NCBI GenBank assembly: GCA_019096065.1
Contig: JAGUCH010000002.1
Span: forward strand, 11,668,501 to 11,732,500
Length of the DNA: 64,000 nt
Direction: 5' to 3'
Origin: Paracyclopina nana
Taxonomy: Eukaryota > Arthropoda > Copepoda > Cyclopoida > Cyclopettidae
Positions 8,561 to 22,300 of this stretch are shown here, piece after piece. The position numbers and the translations under genes were made by a program. Within the stretch, counting starts at the first letter, position 1, and every line of letters begins with the position of its first letter. The notes below the pieces were generated by a model that ran no database searches, was not told the origin of the DNA, and was given only the letters and a program-made list of their open reading frames with translations.

Positions 8561-11407
8561 ATGGCTAAGACCAACTTTCAGGTGAGTTTCTTGATTGGGT
8601 GACACACGCATCAAAGTTCCGTCTGAAATGGTTATATTTGTAGTACGACGAGACGGGTAACACGTACAACTATGTGTTCCTCACGTTTTTGGGTCTGGTG
8701 CTCTTGCCATCGACCTACTACTATTGGACGTCCTCGGGCGACGACAGCGTGGACCCGGAGAAGAAGAAGAAGTACTTGGCCTCCCAGTCCAAAGACACCA
8801 CTTACTACTTGGCTTGCTCCGAAAAGGCCTCGCGTATGATGAAAAGCAACCCGTGGGCTCAGACCCGGCGGCGCATCGCTCTCGGCCTCTTGGTCGTCGG
8901 CTGGGGCCTCATGTTTTGGGTGATCTACCAAGTGTCCCAGTTCGACTACGAAATGGCCAATTTCGATCCGTACGAAATCCTGGGCGTGTCCTATGACTCC
9001 ACGCCGAAGGAGATCAAGAAGAAGTACCGCGAAATGTCACTCAAATATCACCCTGACAAGCCGACTGGAAACGAAAAACTGTTCATGAAGCTCACCAAGG
9101 CCTACGATGCGTTGACAGACGAGACTGCCAAATACAACTGGGAACACTATGGCAACCCTGATGGCCCTCAAGCCATGCAATTCGGCATCGGCTTGCCTGC
9201 GTGGATTGTTGAGGAGAAAAACTCCATATGGGTGTTGGGCGTGTACACGCTCATTTTCATGATCGGCCTTCCCTCTGCTGTGTGGTACTGGTGGTCCAAC
9301 TCGATCAAGTTCTCTGGGGAGCAAGTGCTGCTGGACACTACCCAACTCTACTACTACTTTGTGCATAAAACTCCGCACATGATGCTGCGAAGGGTCCTCA
9401 TGGTACTTGCTGCAAGCCTGGAGTTTGAAAAGCGTCACAATGCAGAGGTTGTGGAGAGGCCTACGGACAACGAGGAGATACCTCAGCTCATGAAGTGCCT
9501 CCCTAACCTGGGCATCAACAACAAGGAGAAGCCTCTCTGTTTTGGCTACTCGGTCAAGGCCAGAACCTTGTTGTACGCCCATCTCTCACGAATTGCCCTG
9601 CCACCTAATACCCTGCATCAGGATCGGTTGTTTGTCATCAAGAAATGCCCCTTCCTCATCCACGAGTTGGTCACGTGCATTTCCCAGCTCATCCTTCTCG
9701 CCCATGCTGGGCGAATTGGCAAGCTTCCTACCCTTGACACCGTTGAAAACGCCATGAAACTCAGTCCTCTGATCGTGCAAGCCTTGTGGGACAAGTCTAG
9801 CCCGTTGCTGCAGCTACCTCATTTGGAGGAAGATATGCTCAAGCACTTCCACTCTCGTAGGAGAAACATCAAGACTTTGCAGCAACTTGCCAAAATGAAG
9901 GTAAAAGTGTGCTTCGCTTTGATTTTGATCGGAGATATCAAGATGTTGTTTTCAGGACGAGGACAGGAGATCGCTTTTGAGATCTCTGAGTGATGATCAG
10001 TATAAGGATGTCATTCGAGTCTTGGCCATGATGCCCGTCCTTGACGTAACCATCACCACAGAAGTGGTCGATGACGAGGAGCAACACGTGGTGACAGCTG
10101 GAGCTATTGTCACTGTCACTGTGGCCCTCTTCAGAAAGTATGCTTTCTTTCAAATGACTAAAATTAGCTTGGTATAATAAGGCCATCCTCTTCTATTTAG
10201 GACCATGGAATCTCTTGCTGATTTGCCAGTTGACAACTATGATGATATGGACGAGGATAAGGATGACAAGGATATAGATGATGGCGACTCTGATATGCAG
10301 GACGGCACCCATGATGAGGAGGGTGAGTCAAAGAATGAGAAGGAGGACGAGAAAAAGGCTGCCAAAACTCCCGTGTGGAAGAAGCCCACCAAAAAGAAGG
10401 GCGGCAAGAAGCCCGCAAGTGGCGGAGGCAAACAGAAGACCAAGACAAAGCGGAAGGATGCTGCCAAACCTGCTGATGGAGTTGTTTCAACAAGTGATAA
10501 TACTTCTACGGCTCAAACGGCCAATCAGGTATGCTCATTTTCCCTTGCCTGCTCATTTCCCCATGGTGCTGGATTGTTTCTATAAATGTCTTCTTCGCAA
10601 TTTCCTCATCTAGAGTAACAAGGCTAGTGAGAATGGAGTGGTTCAGGTTACCTCTCAAAAGTCAAGGCCTAATCGAAAGGTGATGGTAGACTGAGTGGCT
10701 TAATCTCGCTTTACTTAGTTTTCTCAATTCTTGTTACCAGGATAAGGACGAGGCCAGCAGCGATGAGGACGAGTCCAATAGCGGGTCTGAAAGCGAAGAT
10801 AACGCCAACAAAGCCCAGTCCACGGTCGATGAAGAGGACGACGAGGCTGAGTGGGAGAAATTCCAAAAGAAGCTTAACAAGTAATTTGGCCTTATCACGC
10901 CGAGCTCACGTGCTTTAATTTGATTTCTATCCCTGCCAGGCGGGAAAAGGCTTTGGAAGGCAAGAGCCGCGTATCTCATTCCGTCCATTGTCCTTACTTC
11001 ACTGACGACAAGCAAGAGTTTTGGTGGGTGTACCTATCAGATAGGAAAGTTCATTCCCTTGTCACGCCCCCAACGCATGTCACTTCCCTGGTGGACAGAG
11101 AAGAGGTGGAACTTAAATTTACCGCCCCTCTCAAGCCAGGTAAATTGCATTTTTTTATTGACTCATCGAAAGATGCTTACAATTTATACCAGGTCACTAT
11201 ACATACACGGTCAATGTGAGGTCAGATTCGTATTTGGGGGTTGACGTGATGCAGGAAATCAAGTTAGACGTTCACGAGGCTCGTGACATCCCCAGCGAGC
11301 ATCCTCAGTGGGAGTTTGAGGACGAGGATGAGGAGGACAATAGTAAAGGTGATGAGAGCGATGATGAGTTCGCAACCGATGACGACTTTGATGAGGATGA
11401 CGATTAA
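8561..11407 (+). CDS. SEC63: SEC63, ER translocation J-protein
   Basis: SEC63 is the ER-membrane J-domain partner of the Sec61/Sec62 translocon and recruits BiP to importing chains. Eight exons give 802 aa in frame: 8561-8581, 8644-9900, 9956-10137, 10201-10528, 10614-10679, 10741-10880, 10940-11139, 11193-11407. Exon 1 encodes only MAKTNFQ. Two hydrophobic segments precede the lumenal J domain (about 100-165, with HPDK near 142), and a third follows it. The Sec63/Brl region follows, split by a Lys/Asp/Glu-rich low-complexity stretch at about 490-650. The protein ends in a strongly acidic tail (EDEDEED, DEDDD) like the CK2-phosphorylated Sec62-binding tail of known SEC63. Length is close to the human protein (760 aa). 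All introns are 52-66 bp except 84 bp between exons 4 and 5. Confidence 0.95.
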
Positions 11408-11620
11408 TCAAGTCATGCTTTGCACAACTACTATTCTCTACTTTATTATTTAATCACTTACTTTCCTCGGCGGATGTTTAGTTGTTGCTTTTTTGCATCT
11501 CCGTGAGTAATGTGCATTTACTATACAGCTAGTTGTTCCGATGCAATCGAGCAAGGTTTTTTATGAATCATGCGATCACAAAAGAAAAATAATCATATGA
11601 ACTTATTCAAAGTGATGATT

Positions 11621-11626
11621 TTTATT
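11621..11626 (-). terminator. AATAAA overlapping the FCF2 stop codon
   Basis: The minus strand reads AATAAA with the TAA stop inside it. If used as the polyadenylation signal, the 3' UTR would be only a few tens of bases long. Confidence 0.4.
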
Positions 11627-12479
11627 TGACTCGGTGTTTCTTCGCAAAGTTTTTCCGGTCCTTCTTGGGCAAGTGCTTCTCCTTTTCCTCGATGATTTCG
11701 GTGTACTTTCGTTTGTTGTACTTGCGAAATTCTGCATCAGCCATTAGCTCATCCACCAGGGACTTATTTTTTAGCTTTTTCGAGGACTTGTCAACGTAGA
11801 AATCAGCTGGAGTATCCACATAATGGCCAACCTATGAGTAAGCGCACATTTCAGAAATCATGATTGAAACGCATTTGGACAAACAACGATGTACCTGGAA
11901 GTATTTGGGCAGTTCCTTGTTGCTGCTTTTCTTGTAGAACCTTTTCGGATCTAGGGCGCCTCTCATTTGGAGCACCTCCAAATCTCTCTTCACTTCGTCT
12001 GTCATTTCAGTGGCAGGCATGCCATACCAAGCATCCCCCTTGGTCTTGTCCCTCTCCATTTTCTTGGCCTTTTTAAGGGCCTTTTTGCCCAGCTTCGGCT
12101 CGATTTCAAGCTTTTTATCGCCTGGAGCAGCCAGCTCTACCTCTTTTCTGCATTTGTCCGTCAGCACTAAGGCCGAAGTTTTGGCACTGGCTAGCTTACC
12201 AGCATCTTTATGAAAGCCGAAGGTCACATAAGAGTCCTCTAGATTGAGATTTATGGGCTGTTGCAATTGGGAACGATCGTCAGACTGATAATTTAGCACG
12301 AATTCTGCCCTTTTCAGCAAATGCTTTCGTTGTTTGCTGAGCGAAGTCGCTCCTTTTTTAGCCAGTTCAGACAGCTTTTCGAGCAAATGCTTGGTCTCGG
12401 AGCCTGTTTTGAGGCTGAGTGGAGTTTTCGACTGATTACAGCCCAAATCATCGTCTATTGTTTTGGGTAGAGGCCACAT
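11622..12479 (-). CDS. DNTTIP2: FCF2/DNTTIP2-type pre-rRNA processing factor
   Basis: The two exons (12479-11895 and 11831-11622) give 264 aa. The C-terminal half is the Fcf2 domain: WYGMPATEMT, KRDLEVLQMRG, LDPKRFYKKS, LPKYFQVG, then VDELMADAEFRKYNKRKY. Fcf2 proteins act in the nucleolar small-subunit processome in early 18S rRNA processing. The N-terminal half is Lys-rich and poorly conserved. Human DNTTIP2 is much longer, so this compact form is closer to yeast Fcf2 (217 aa). The start is the first ATG of exon 1. The gene converges on SEC63, with stop codons 214 bp apart. An AATAAA hexamer on the minus strand overlaps the TAA stop. Confidence 0.9.
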
Positions 12480-13312
12480 TTTGACGACAGGCCTTGTTGT
12501 ATGCACGTTTTGTTTACGTTTGAGCGCGAGAGCAGAGCTACCAGACTATTATGTCGTCGAGTATATCCGCTTATATTTCCATAAAGTGCCAATTTGATTT
12601 CTCCCAAAAATGTACAACTTTGGGCAGTTTGAGCGCGGAATATGAAGAAGACAAGTTTAAAGTGAAAGAGTTGTGCTCGTGACTTGCACTTGTAAATGAT
12701 CATGAATAATTCCGCAAGAGTCGTCTTCTGTAGCACGCATTGCACAGACTGAAATGGTTGCTGCTGCTGCGGACTTTTCACGCGCGCGCTACCATTTACC
12801 ACAGAGTTGGTAAAAGCCAGCGCAAGGAGTGGCCTTGTCGTCCCAATGAATTTTGTCTGCATCAAGTGCTATTAACAAGTTTGTTGCTGTATTTCAACTG
12901 AGCTAAGCTAAGAGCAAAACCAGGGCCCAAAGTTGTTTGAACGGTAGTATACAGTACAGTAGTAGTGGTACAAAAAGGAGATGAATTGGCTATATATGAT
13001 GATATTATGATGCTGATGACATTATCAGTGTTGGTTGTAGTAGAAAATGGGCTGCTGCAAGTTGTCCAAGTTGTGCGCAGGTAAGTAGTTGGTGCAGGAA
13101 GCAGCACCGTGATCTCGGGGCTTGCTGCATATGTAGTAGTAGTACATTAAGTAATTAGTACGGTAATTAATTATTATCAAATCAGCGGCGGCCGCAATAC
13201 GGTGGTTGCGAACATTGCGGTGAGCAGCACACATCTAGATTTTGAAGCACTGTTTGGCACCAGAAAATGGTAGTAGTAGTGAAGTCAGAGAAGTTGGCTC
13301 GAGCGGTCGTCG
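12480..13312. other. Intergenic: FCF2 upstream region and likely Cav2 3' UTR
   Basis: No coding region was recognised in these 830 bases. The right part should contain the 3' UTR of the Cav2 gene (minus strand) and the left part the FCF2 promoter. Short AT/TAG-rich low-complexity runs occur around 12950-13170. Confidence 0.4.
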
Positions 13313-16300
13313 TCAGAAATCCGGCAATTTCCGGCGGGTGACGCTGCTGGAGCGGAGCATGTGGAGCGGCCGCCGGTTGCGCCCCGACAGCAGGAAGCCC
13401 GACTCGGACGAACACTCACTGTGCGTGGGCGAGCCCTCCAGCCTCGGGAAGTTCATGCTTCGGCTGGAGCGGCCGAGGAGGCCGCCGAGGCCGAGCGACG
13501 CGTTCGACGAGTTCATGAACTCGCGGTTGGAGTGGCGCAGCTCCAACGACTGCGGCTTCGGCAGCTCGCGCTTCCGCCCGCTTCCGCTACCGCCCACCGA
13601 CCCCGACACAGGAGGGTGTAGCGGGAGGCCCGAGGCCTGCTGCGGCGTGGGCGGCAAACGCCTCCCCGTCCCTTGGGGGATTTCTTTGGCCTTGGCCGTG
13701 GCCGGCCTCCGCGGGAGGCTGTACGACCTCCGCTCGTTCTCCATGCCCACGGTGGTGGTCGCGTTGGAGGCGTGGCCTCCGCGCAGCCTCGGGGCGCGGT
13801 CGAGGGCAGCGCTCGACCCCGCCCGCTTCACATCGGGCAGCGTGCGGCCCGTCCTACTGGGGTTGCTAACGACGTTTTCTATCACAATTATCGTTCCCGG
13901 CGGCTGGCTGGGGGTCTTGGGGAGGCGGCGGCCGCCGGCGGTGGCCGGCCTCGGCCTCAAGTTGGGGTGGCTGGCGTGTCTCTCCAGTCTGCCGTTGGGC
14001 GGGGCGGCGGGGTAGTCGACATGCTTGACGGTGACCCTGTGGTCGTTGTCCTCGCGCGTGTAGTAGGTGTCCTCGTAGTACTGCGGGGTCTTGTACTCCC
14101 GATAGCGGTCCACGCTCACGCCGCGCAGCCGCTGCTCACTCAAAAGCCCGTTGGTCAGGTTGTTGGCTAGGGGCGCATTTTTGGGCGGCGGGACCGGCGG
14201 CGGGAGCCCGTTCATCAGGTTGGCCATGGGCTTCTTTGGGGGCGGCACGGGGGGCAGAGGGGCAGGGTCGCGTCCCCCCTTGTGACGAGGGGGGACATTT
14301 TCATAGATGTTTTCTGCTGTCGGTGGTCTCAAGGGCCTCTTGTGCCTGCGAAGAGGAAAGGAAAAATATTTCAAGCCCATAAACACATTTGTCAATGCTC
14401 CTCCAGCTCGCGCTGGAAATAGGCTTCAGAGCTTGGAAATAGGCAATTTAGACCACCACTTCACTATATCGCGTTGAAAAAGCCGCCGTATAGCTACTAC
14501 ATTTGAAGAGGTTTTCTCCTCCAGAAATCGCTTAGGCAAATGCTCGAAACGTTCCAGGAGAATAAATCAACGCTGCGACAATTAAGTATTCTTTGCATGA
14601 GAAGTATTTTTGAACTTTACGGCAGCTAGGGAATTAGTTACAGCTAGCGACTATTTAGCTAATTTAGAAAGCTCTGCGTTTTCGGGCTGCACCACGCACC
14701 ACAATTTTCCAGCTTCTCCTTTTAATGTGCGATTTTGGAGCCACAGCTTTTTCTTTTGCAGTGCGGTATAAGTACACTATACCCACAATATTTTATGGTG
14801 CAGTTTTGCAGCCCTACGAAAGCCCGGGTTTTTTTCTTCATCACGGAAATGACAATTACTACCTTGCACGCGCTGAGAGATACGCTATAAAAATATGGAA
14901 ATCTTTGCAAAAAAACATGCACTTTTCGCCCAAGCTGTTTTAATGCTCAAGCTTATCCTACTGCCCATGCATTTCCCAGGAGAATTGCACTTTCTTAGGC
15001 CTGAAACAATTTTACGAGCGAAAAGTTACTGCTGAAAAATACATTTTTAGCTTCGTGACCTTTTAAAATGTAAACGATACAACTTAGCTAATTTTGAAAA
15101 AACACACAACAATGACAGAAGTAAGCAAACATTTTAAAGGCTTAAGGGGAGATCGAGGTGGAAAGGGACAGCAAAACTAGGGGGAAAGTTGAAAGCCTAG
15201 CAAGGGAAACAACAAAAGGCCTTTCAGCCCACGAAAAAATAAAGGGGATAGAGACCAACTGATACTACAACAGCTTTCGGCCATTTCCAGTAGCAATCAA
15301 AAAAGATACCAAATGTGTATAGTCAGCAAAAATCGAGGAGAAGAGGTAGTAAGTATTGATCACACTCTTTTCGTGAAAGCGCTTTCACTTTTTTATGGTA
15401 CTACAGTTACACCGAAAAAGCACCCGCGCCATCGCACTATAGTACCGAAAAATACCAACTGTACCATGTGTGTATACCACATGAGGGACATTATATGCAA
15501 GCCTACTTGACATTCTGTTTCACCCTAATAATCGACTAGATTTTTAGTGTATGATTAACTACTCCAAACTAGTTCTACTACAAACAAAGTACATACTTAT
15601 ACAACAGCGTGTAGTACCTACTTGCATAAATGGCATAATCTAGTACAACATGGCAACATTATACTTACTTTATTTAAAAAGTGTTTACTTGGTTTCCACT
15701 CTTGGCCTGCTAGTTTTAGAGTGACAGGCACGAATTTGATGAAGGCCGTAAAGAAGTATCTAGTAGAATGTGGTACAACCATTATGATTGTTGTTTTCCA
15801 AGATGAAATGACCAGTTTGAAATTTTTGCGTATTAATTTGCCTTTCTCGGAACAATTTTTGTGATCTCGCGCAACTTATCGGATTTGCTCAACGCGGTAA
15901 AAGACTCGAAATCAATTTTCAAGTTACCGCTTTTACGGAATTACTTTACATTCAAAATAGCTCAATTTCGCAAAATATTAATATCGGAAGTACATTTCAA
16001 GTGGAAGCTATCAAAAATGGTCGATTTTTTATTCGTGACTAATCTTTAGACTCGACTCAACATTTGGAGCCAGCCAATCACGTTGCAGTAAGTTGAAATG
16101 TAAACAAAAACAGCTGTTGTCTGTTGTTGACCTCAACCAGTTCCGACCGGAGGGTCAAATGAGTGAGTGATGCATTGAAGAGAAAAATAACCGTCATCGA
16201 GGTCGTTGGGAGCAAGGTAGGGCCCCATTATCAATTCTTTTACTCAAAATTACTTGAATGTTGCTGTTTTTGGGCCACACCAGCTGCTTTCCCTTAATCT

Positions 16301-19300
16301 AAAGGTTTTTTTGGTAGCAACAGCCAGCAGGTTGCTCTTTTTTCGAAGAAGAAGGCATTGGCTGAATTTCATTTAGGAGCCCGTTAGCCCAGCAGAGCAA
16401 AGCAATTTATCAGCTAGCTGCTTGCCAAAAGATAGTATCCATTGCATTGGATGTGTATATCTCCATGTGGGCTATCTACAATATTGACTAATTCAACTAT
16501 AGTAGAGAAGTTACAAGATGAGATTTGAAAAACGTCTGGCGAGCTCTCAAAAGTCAGTCTTGTATTGTTTTTTGAGCCCTTTGCAATAATGGTGCGAGGC
16601 TCTACCATTCGTTATTCCCTATTGGGGATTTTGATGGTAAGGCTGCTGCTGCTGCTGCTGAAAATGGTATTTTCTTCAAAATGCTCTCCCATGTGGAAAG
16701 TTGTGAAGCTATTCATCAAAACTGACACGAGTCTATTGATTGTTGTTGGCTATTGAAAAAACAAGCCTTCCTGCTCTGAAGAAGGAAAAGATAAGCCTTA
16801 CCTCAGGCTGGATCCATTTGAGGGTTTCTTGGGCGTTGTCCTTGTGGAGGCTGCGGTGGTGACTCCATTGGCGGCAGCCTTGCCTCCGTCGGCCTCCATT
16901 GCGCTGGCAGCCAAACCAATGTTGATGATGGCATCTCCGTTCTAGGTGTCACAAGAGATTGCGTGTCATTAATTTGATTTCCCTTTGGAGGGGCTTGTAC
17001 TATATGTACTCACTGGAAGGTGCTTTCTTGGTGGCATCCCACTGAACTTGGTCAACTTCCAGTTCTCAAGGATGAGCATGCCTCCGAAGATTTTCCCCAC
17101 CGTCAGCTTGTTGGGTCCAGTCTCTGAAAAATTACCCACAAATAATGTGGTGTGCACTCCATCGGAAATTATGTGCTTAGTACCTTCGGGTGGTGGCACG
17201 AGTAGGTCCAACTTTCCATCTCGTTTGGTGAAAGGCCATGACTTTCCGATGGTGTGTCTCAGCTCCTGATCCGCTTGGTCCATCTCGTCCATGGATCGCA
17301 TGAATATCTGCAAATTGACCCTGACAAGCGCGAAGAGTGTGGTCGTGAAGTGCACTTTGCCCTCGATGTCGACTGGCATGTTCATGCGGACCAGCCTTTT
17401 GTAGGCCAGCAAGTCGGGACACTTGCTTCCAAATCCCAAGGGCGGGTCTATTTGCTTGAGCAGCGCAAACATGTCCATATAGTGGATCTTGCCGCTGTGC
17501 GTGCAAACAAATAATGATCACTCTGCTCCTCATCAACTAGTTTATAGGTAATTGCTTACTCTCCCAAGGGGTCGTATTCGCACCACACGGTGATGAACTC
17601 GGACAGGTGATGCGAGCCCAGGATGGAGGAGTCGCGGGTGAGGTAGTCGAAGCTGTCCATGATGACGGCCACCACGATGTTGAGCATGATGAAGCTGCAG
17701 AGGAAGATGAAGGAGACGAAGTAGAAGTAGGAGACGTTGGAGCCGCACGTCTTGTCCGGGTCGAGGGGCAGCCCGGTGGTGGCGTTGAACTCGTGCGATC
17801 GCTCGTCGCAAATCCGGCCGCTGATGCAGGCCATCATGATGTCGGGCCAGGCCTCGCCTGTGGAGCACCGGAAGAGCATCATGAAGGCCTGCGAGATGGT
17901 GCGGAAGTTGTTGTGCCGCTCGATGGCCGTGTTCGAGTCCAGGTGGATGTTGCCAAAGAGCTGCATGCCCACGATGGCATAGATGAAGAACAGCATGACC
18001 ATCAACATCATGACGTAGGGCAGAGCCTGAAATTGGAGGAGCCATTCAGTGCCAGCTCCTTCATATCTTTTGCGATGATCTTTTCTTACCTTGATGGACT
18101 GGACGAAGGTGAACAATAGGATCCTGATGCTGACGGACCTTCGGAGTAGCTTGATCAGCCTGGCTGCCCGGAACAATCGGAGAAAGCCCACGTTGACGAG
18201 CTGAGTGGCATCAATTATGCTGCCAGCCACGGTGATGAAGTCAAACGTGTTCCACGAGTCTTTGAAGTATGGCTGCAAAATGGAATATTATGCAGATGCA
18301 GGCTTTCATGTGGCTGCATGATGAGTATAGTACCTTATAGCCGAAAGAGCTCAACTTCATCACACACTCGATGGTGAAGAGAATGGTGAAGACCAAGTTG
18401 CAATCCGACAGCACATCGGTGTAGTTCAACGGGGCCCCATGGTACTGCAATGGCATAATCGTCGAGCATGCTAATCACGGCTCCTAAAGTGTTTTGCATG
18501 ATTTACCTTCATCATGAGCAGGACGGTGTTGAGCACGATGAGGAGCATGATAAAGTTCTCGAAAGGCGGCGAGGTCACGAGACGCCACACGTGGTAGCGA
18601 CAGCCTGACGTCTCCTCTGGCACATAGACCTCCATCGGTTTGGCTTGTATCACATAGTTGATGCAGGACTTTTGGTTCTTGTCGATATCCTCGGTGAGCT
18701 CGGCCTCGCCGAGCTCGTTGAACGTCACGATGACCAGGGCCACGAAGATGTTGACGAAGAAGAAGGGGAAGACGACAAAGTAGACGATATAGAAGATGGC
18801 CATTTCGGTGCGAAACCAGGGGATGGGCCCCTCGTCCTCGTAGGTGGAGGACATGGAGTCCTGGAGGATGGCCACCCACCCCTCCGAGGTCTGCACTGCG
18901 AACAGGGTCATCATGGCCGCGGCGCAGTTGTCGTAGCTGAACGGCTTCACGTCCCACACGCGGGGCGACACGATCGGGATATGTGGGCTCTGCTCACCAA
19001 ACACGAAAAACTCGCCCCTGAAAACATGCCATATTCATTGTGTGTATCATGCGACACACACACATACTAGTATATGTATCCATATTTGGGTCAACTGCTT
19101 CGGATTATTATGGCTCTGTCGTGCGTGAGCCGCCGCATGAATATTGATCAAGAAACTACAGTCGTAATGACTTACTGGCATTCCTCGGCGTTGTGCCTTG
19201 ATGCGTCATTGCAGAACAAGAACTTGCCGTTGAAGAGCTGAACACCGACCATGGCAAAGATGAGCAGGAAAAGCATGTAGACAATGAGTATGTTGAACAC

Positions 19301-22300
19301 ATTCTTCAGAGAGATCACAACACAGTCGAACACAGCCTTGAGTGCAGGAACGCGGTTCACCATTTTCAGGGGCCTCAGCACGCGCAGGAGTTTGACAGCC
19401 TTCAGCTTCTGTCCCATGGGGGTGCCCCTGGAAGGCAAAAAGAGAAAGCTCACCATTAGGGCTGTTTTTGGCTCCTTCTTCCTGCCTCTCGGCCGACTTA
19501 CTGGAAGTAGAATGAAATCAGGGCACAAGAGACCACGAGGCTGTCCATTCCGTTCCAGATGTCGCGCAGGTAGGCCCCCGGGTGAACGATGAGGCCCAGA
19601 TCCAGGATCTGCAATGCAACCACTAGAAATCTCGCTATATTGGCGGACGTTTCAGCTAGTCACCTTGAGGAGGCACTCAATAGCGAAAATGGCCGTGAAG
19701 CCATAGTCAAAGTTCTTGAGCATCAAGTTGCGGGGGTGATTCTCTTGGACGGGATCTTCGGCAGCGAGGGCAGCACTACTCAGCAATATCACAAACATGA
19801 TGAAGCCATCAAAGAAGGGCTTAGTGACGAACCAATGAATGCCCACTCTCACCCTAATTATATCAATTAGCATCACATCGCCTTGCATGACTTTCTGTCC
19901 TTTTCCGCCACAACTGCTTGGATCATCACATTTTGTGACTGAGCATTTTTGCCGGAAAAGGATTGATTTTGGCTTACGGATTGGTGGATGAGAGGCAGAA
20001 GAGCGAGGAGTACGGCAGAATGGGGCGGATGCCAGACTCGTCCTCATCCAGGAGCGGGTTGTCACCTCCGTCCTCGCCATCTCCGTGGCCATCGGGGTTG
20101 TTGGGGTCGACGCCGGAGGCGAGCAGCTCCGCCTTCCTGGCCTCCTCCTCGGCCTTCTCCTTTTCGGCCTCCTCGGCCGCGGTGAGTTCTGCGGCCTGGT
20201 CGAGCGAGTCGCAGGCGATGGCCAAGAAGACGTTGAGGAGGCAATAGTTACCGCAGAGCGTGAGCATGACGAAGTAGATGCTGTAGACGATTCCGCCGCC
20301 ATGCCTGCCCCCTTGGGAAACGATGGCAGTGTACATGACTTGGTTCCAGTCCTCCTCAGTTAGCACCTGCGTGAGAAAAAGGCATAGTTGAGTGGCTCGC
20401 ATGTGTGCATATGCGCATACCTGAAAGACCGTGAGAAGTGCGTTGATGATGGTGTCGAAGTTCGACGTGGGCGTCCCCTCGGGGAAATTGAAGGAGCCGC
20501 CGAAGAGCTGCATCCCCAGCAGGGCAAAGATGAAGATGAAAAGGAAGAGGAGAAAGAGCAGGGACATGATCGACGACAAGGCATTCATCAGGGCTATCAC
20601 AAGGTTGCGAAGAGGGGACCAGTACCTATTGTAGTCGATAATTGGAGAACGCCGCTCTAATGAACTCGCATATGCTGTACTCACTTGGTCACCTTGAAGA
20701 CGCGGAGGAGGCGGAGGGCTCGGAGGCCGCTGAGGCCGAACGAGCCCGCCCTCTCTCGAAAGTTGACCCAGAACACCTCGAAGATGGAGCCGGTGATGAC
20801 TGCGCAATCGAAACGGTTGAAGGCTGACGAAAAGTAGACAAAGAGGCCGAGGGCGTACAGACGAATCACCATTTCAAAGACGAAGGCACCCAGGAAGAAG
20901 AACTCGGCGTAGACTGGAAAAAGCATCCATTATTCGTGAGCATGCTAGTACATATTGACCCGCGCGCGGAGAATGATATGGGAACATTTCGAATGCATCC
21001 TGCTTTCCACTTCCAAGTTCTGAATACCGTGTGTAGTAGCACACATACCAGCTTGGAAACTTGGAACATGCGTGGCCGTCGTCAACTATACGCGACCCGC
21101 TTCTTCCTTACAGAAACTGCTGGCAAAACAAAGCCTTTATCGGAGAACAATAGTCCTTGAGCAGCTCCGCCGCTCGCTCCCAACTTGGCTTCTTTATCGA
21201 CATATCACACGTAGCAGCTAGTGGAGGTGCTGCAAGCCAGCAGGCTAATGGCCGAGACGTTTAAAAAAGGGCTACTACATCTGCTGTTGAGAGATTGCAG
21301 ATATTGTGGCGAATCCTGAGAGAAAGTTCTGCTATCTCTGTAAAGTGGACCATAGGGGAATGTGCTTTCTCGCTCCCGCTTGCTTGCTCAAATGACTTAC
21401 ACAAGAATTCCGTAAGCCACCGCGGCTGGTTGTAATGTTCCACGGCCACAGTGCACGTGTTGAGGAAGACGAGGACGATGACGAGCCAGAACCACCATTG
21501 TTGCTTGCACATCCGTCGAATGGTGATGCGAGCCCTCCGAATGCTCGCGGCGAATTCGCTTTTGGCCCCTGTTATTCAATTTAAAATCGAGCTAGTTGAA
21601 AAAAACAAAGGGTGCCCATAGCTACCGGCCAGCTCCTCCTCTTCCGTTTTGATGCGTCGCTTCCCCTCCGCAGCCTTTCGGCGAGCTGAAAAATACACGC
21701 GAGTGAAATCGCGGCAAAAAGATATGGTACAGCCAGTTTTGTACCTTCCATGATCCGCTTCCTGTCCTTCTCGGTCGTCCGTTCCTCGGCCAAGACCAGG
21801 TCCTCTGCAAAGAGCACGAAAATTATCTCTTCTTCGACATGAGTGGCTCGTCAACGAGAGATGGAGCATGCAATGTAGGGAGGAGGAGGAAAAAATGCTG
21901 CATGACTGGCCATGCTCTTTTTCTGCGTGTGTACATAGTGTGTGTGGTGAAAGTCGTCTTGATGGTTGGTGTGGAATTAAAGATGGTATCAACCAGCAAC
22001 CACCACCACCACTGTGGCACCAACGACGGAGAAGAAGGCCTCAAGGACGACAGCTTTGTGTTGTGTTGTTGCACACAAAAATGCCTTATCTGGCGAAGGC
22101 CATCTCTGGCCTTGTGGGCATGGCTCTACATGAGTAGTTTTGGGTGCATTGGCACTCACCTGCTTTGCAGATCCAGTTCATGTAGCCGTTCATCTCTCGC
22201 TCCAATTTCTGCTCCTCCTTGAGCAGGAGGAAGCCGGCTCGGCTTTCCACGCGATCTTTTTCTTTGGCAAACTCTCTATAATTAAGGGTGATGGTGACAG

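Noticed and set aside
13242-14170. Plus-strand open frames of 257 and 165 codons
   Set aside because: They are antisense shadows of the GC-rich Cav2 terminal exon, and their composition is low-complexity.
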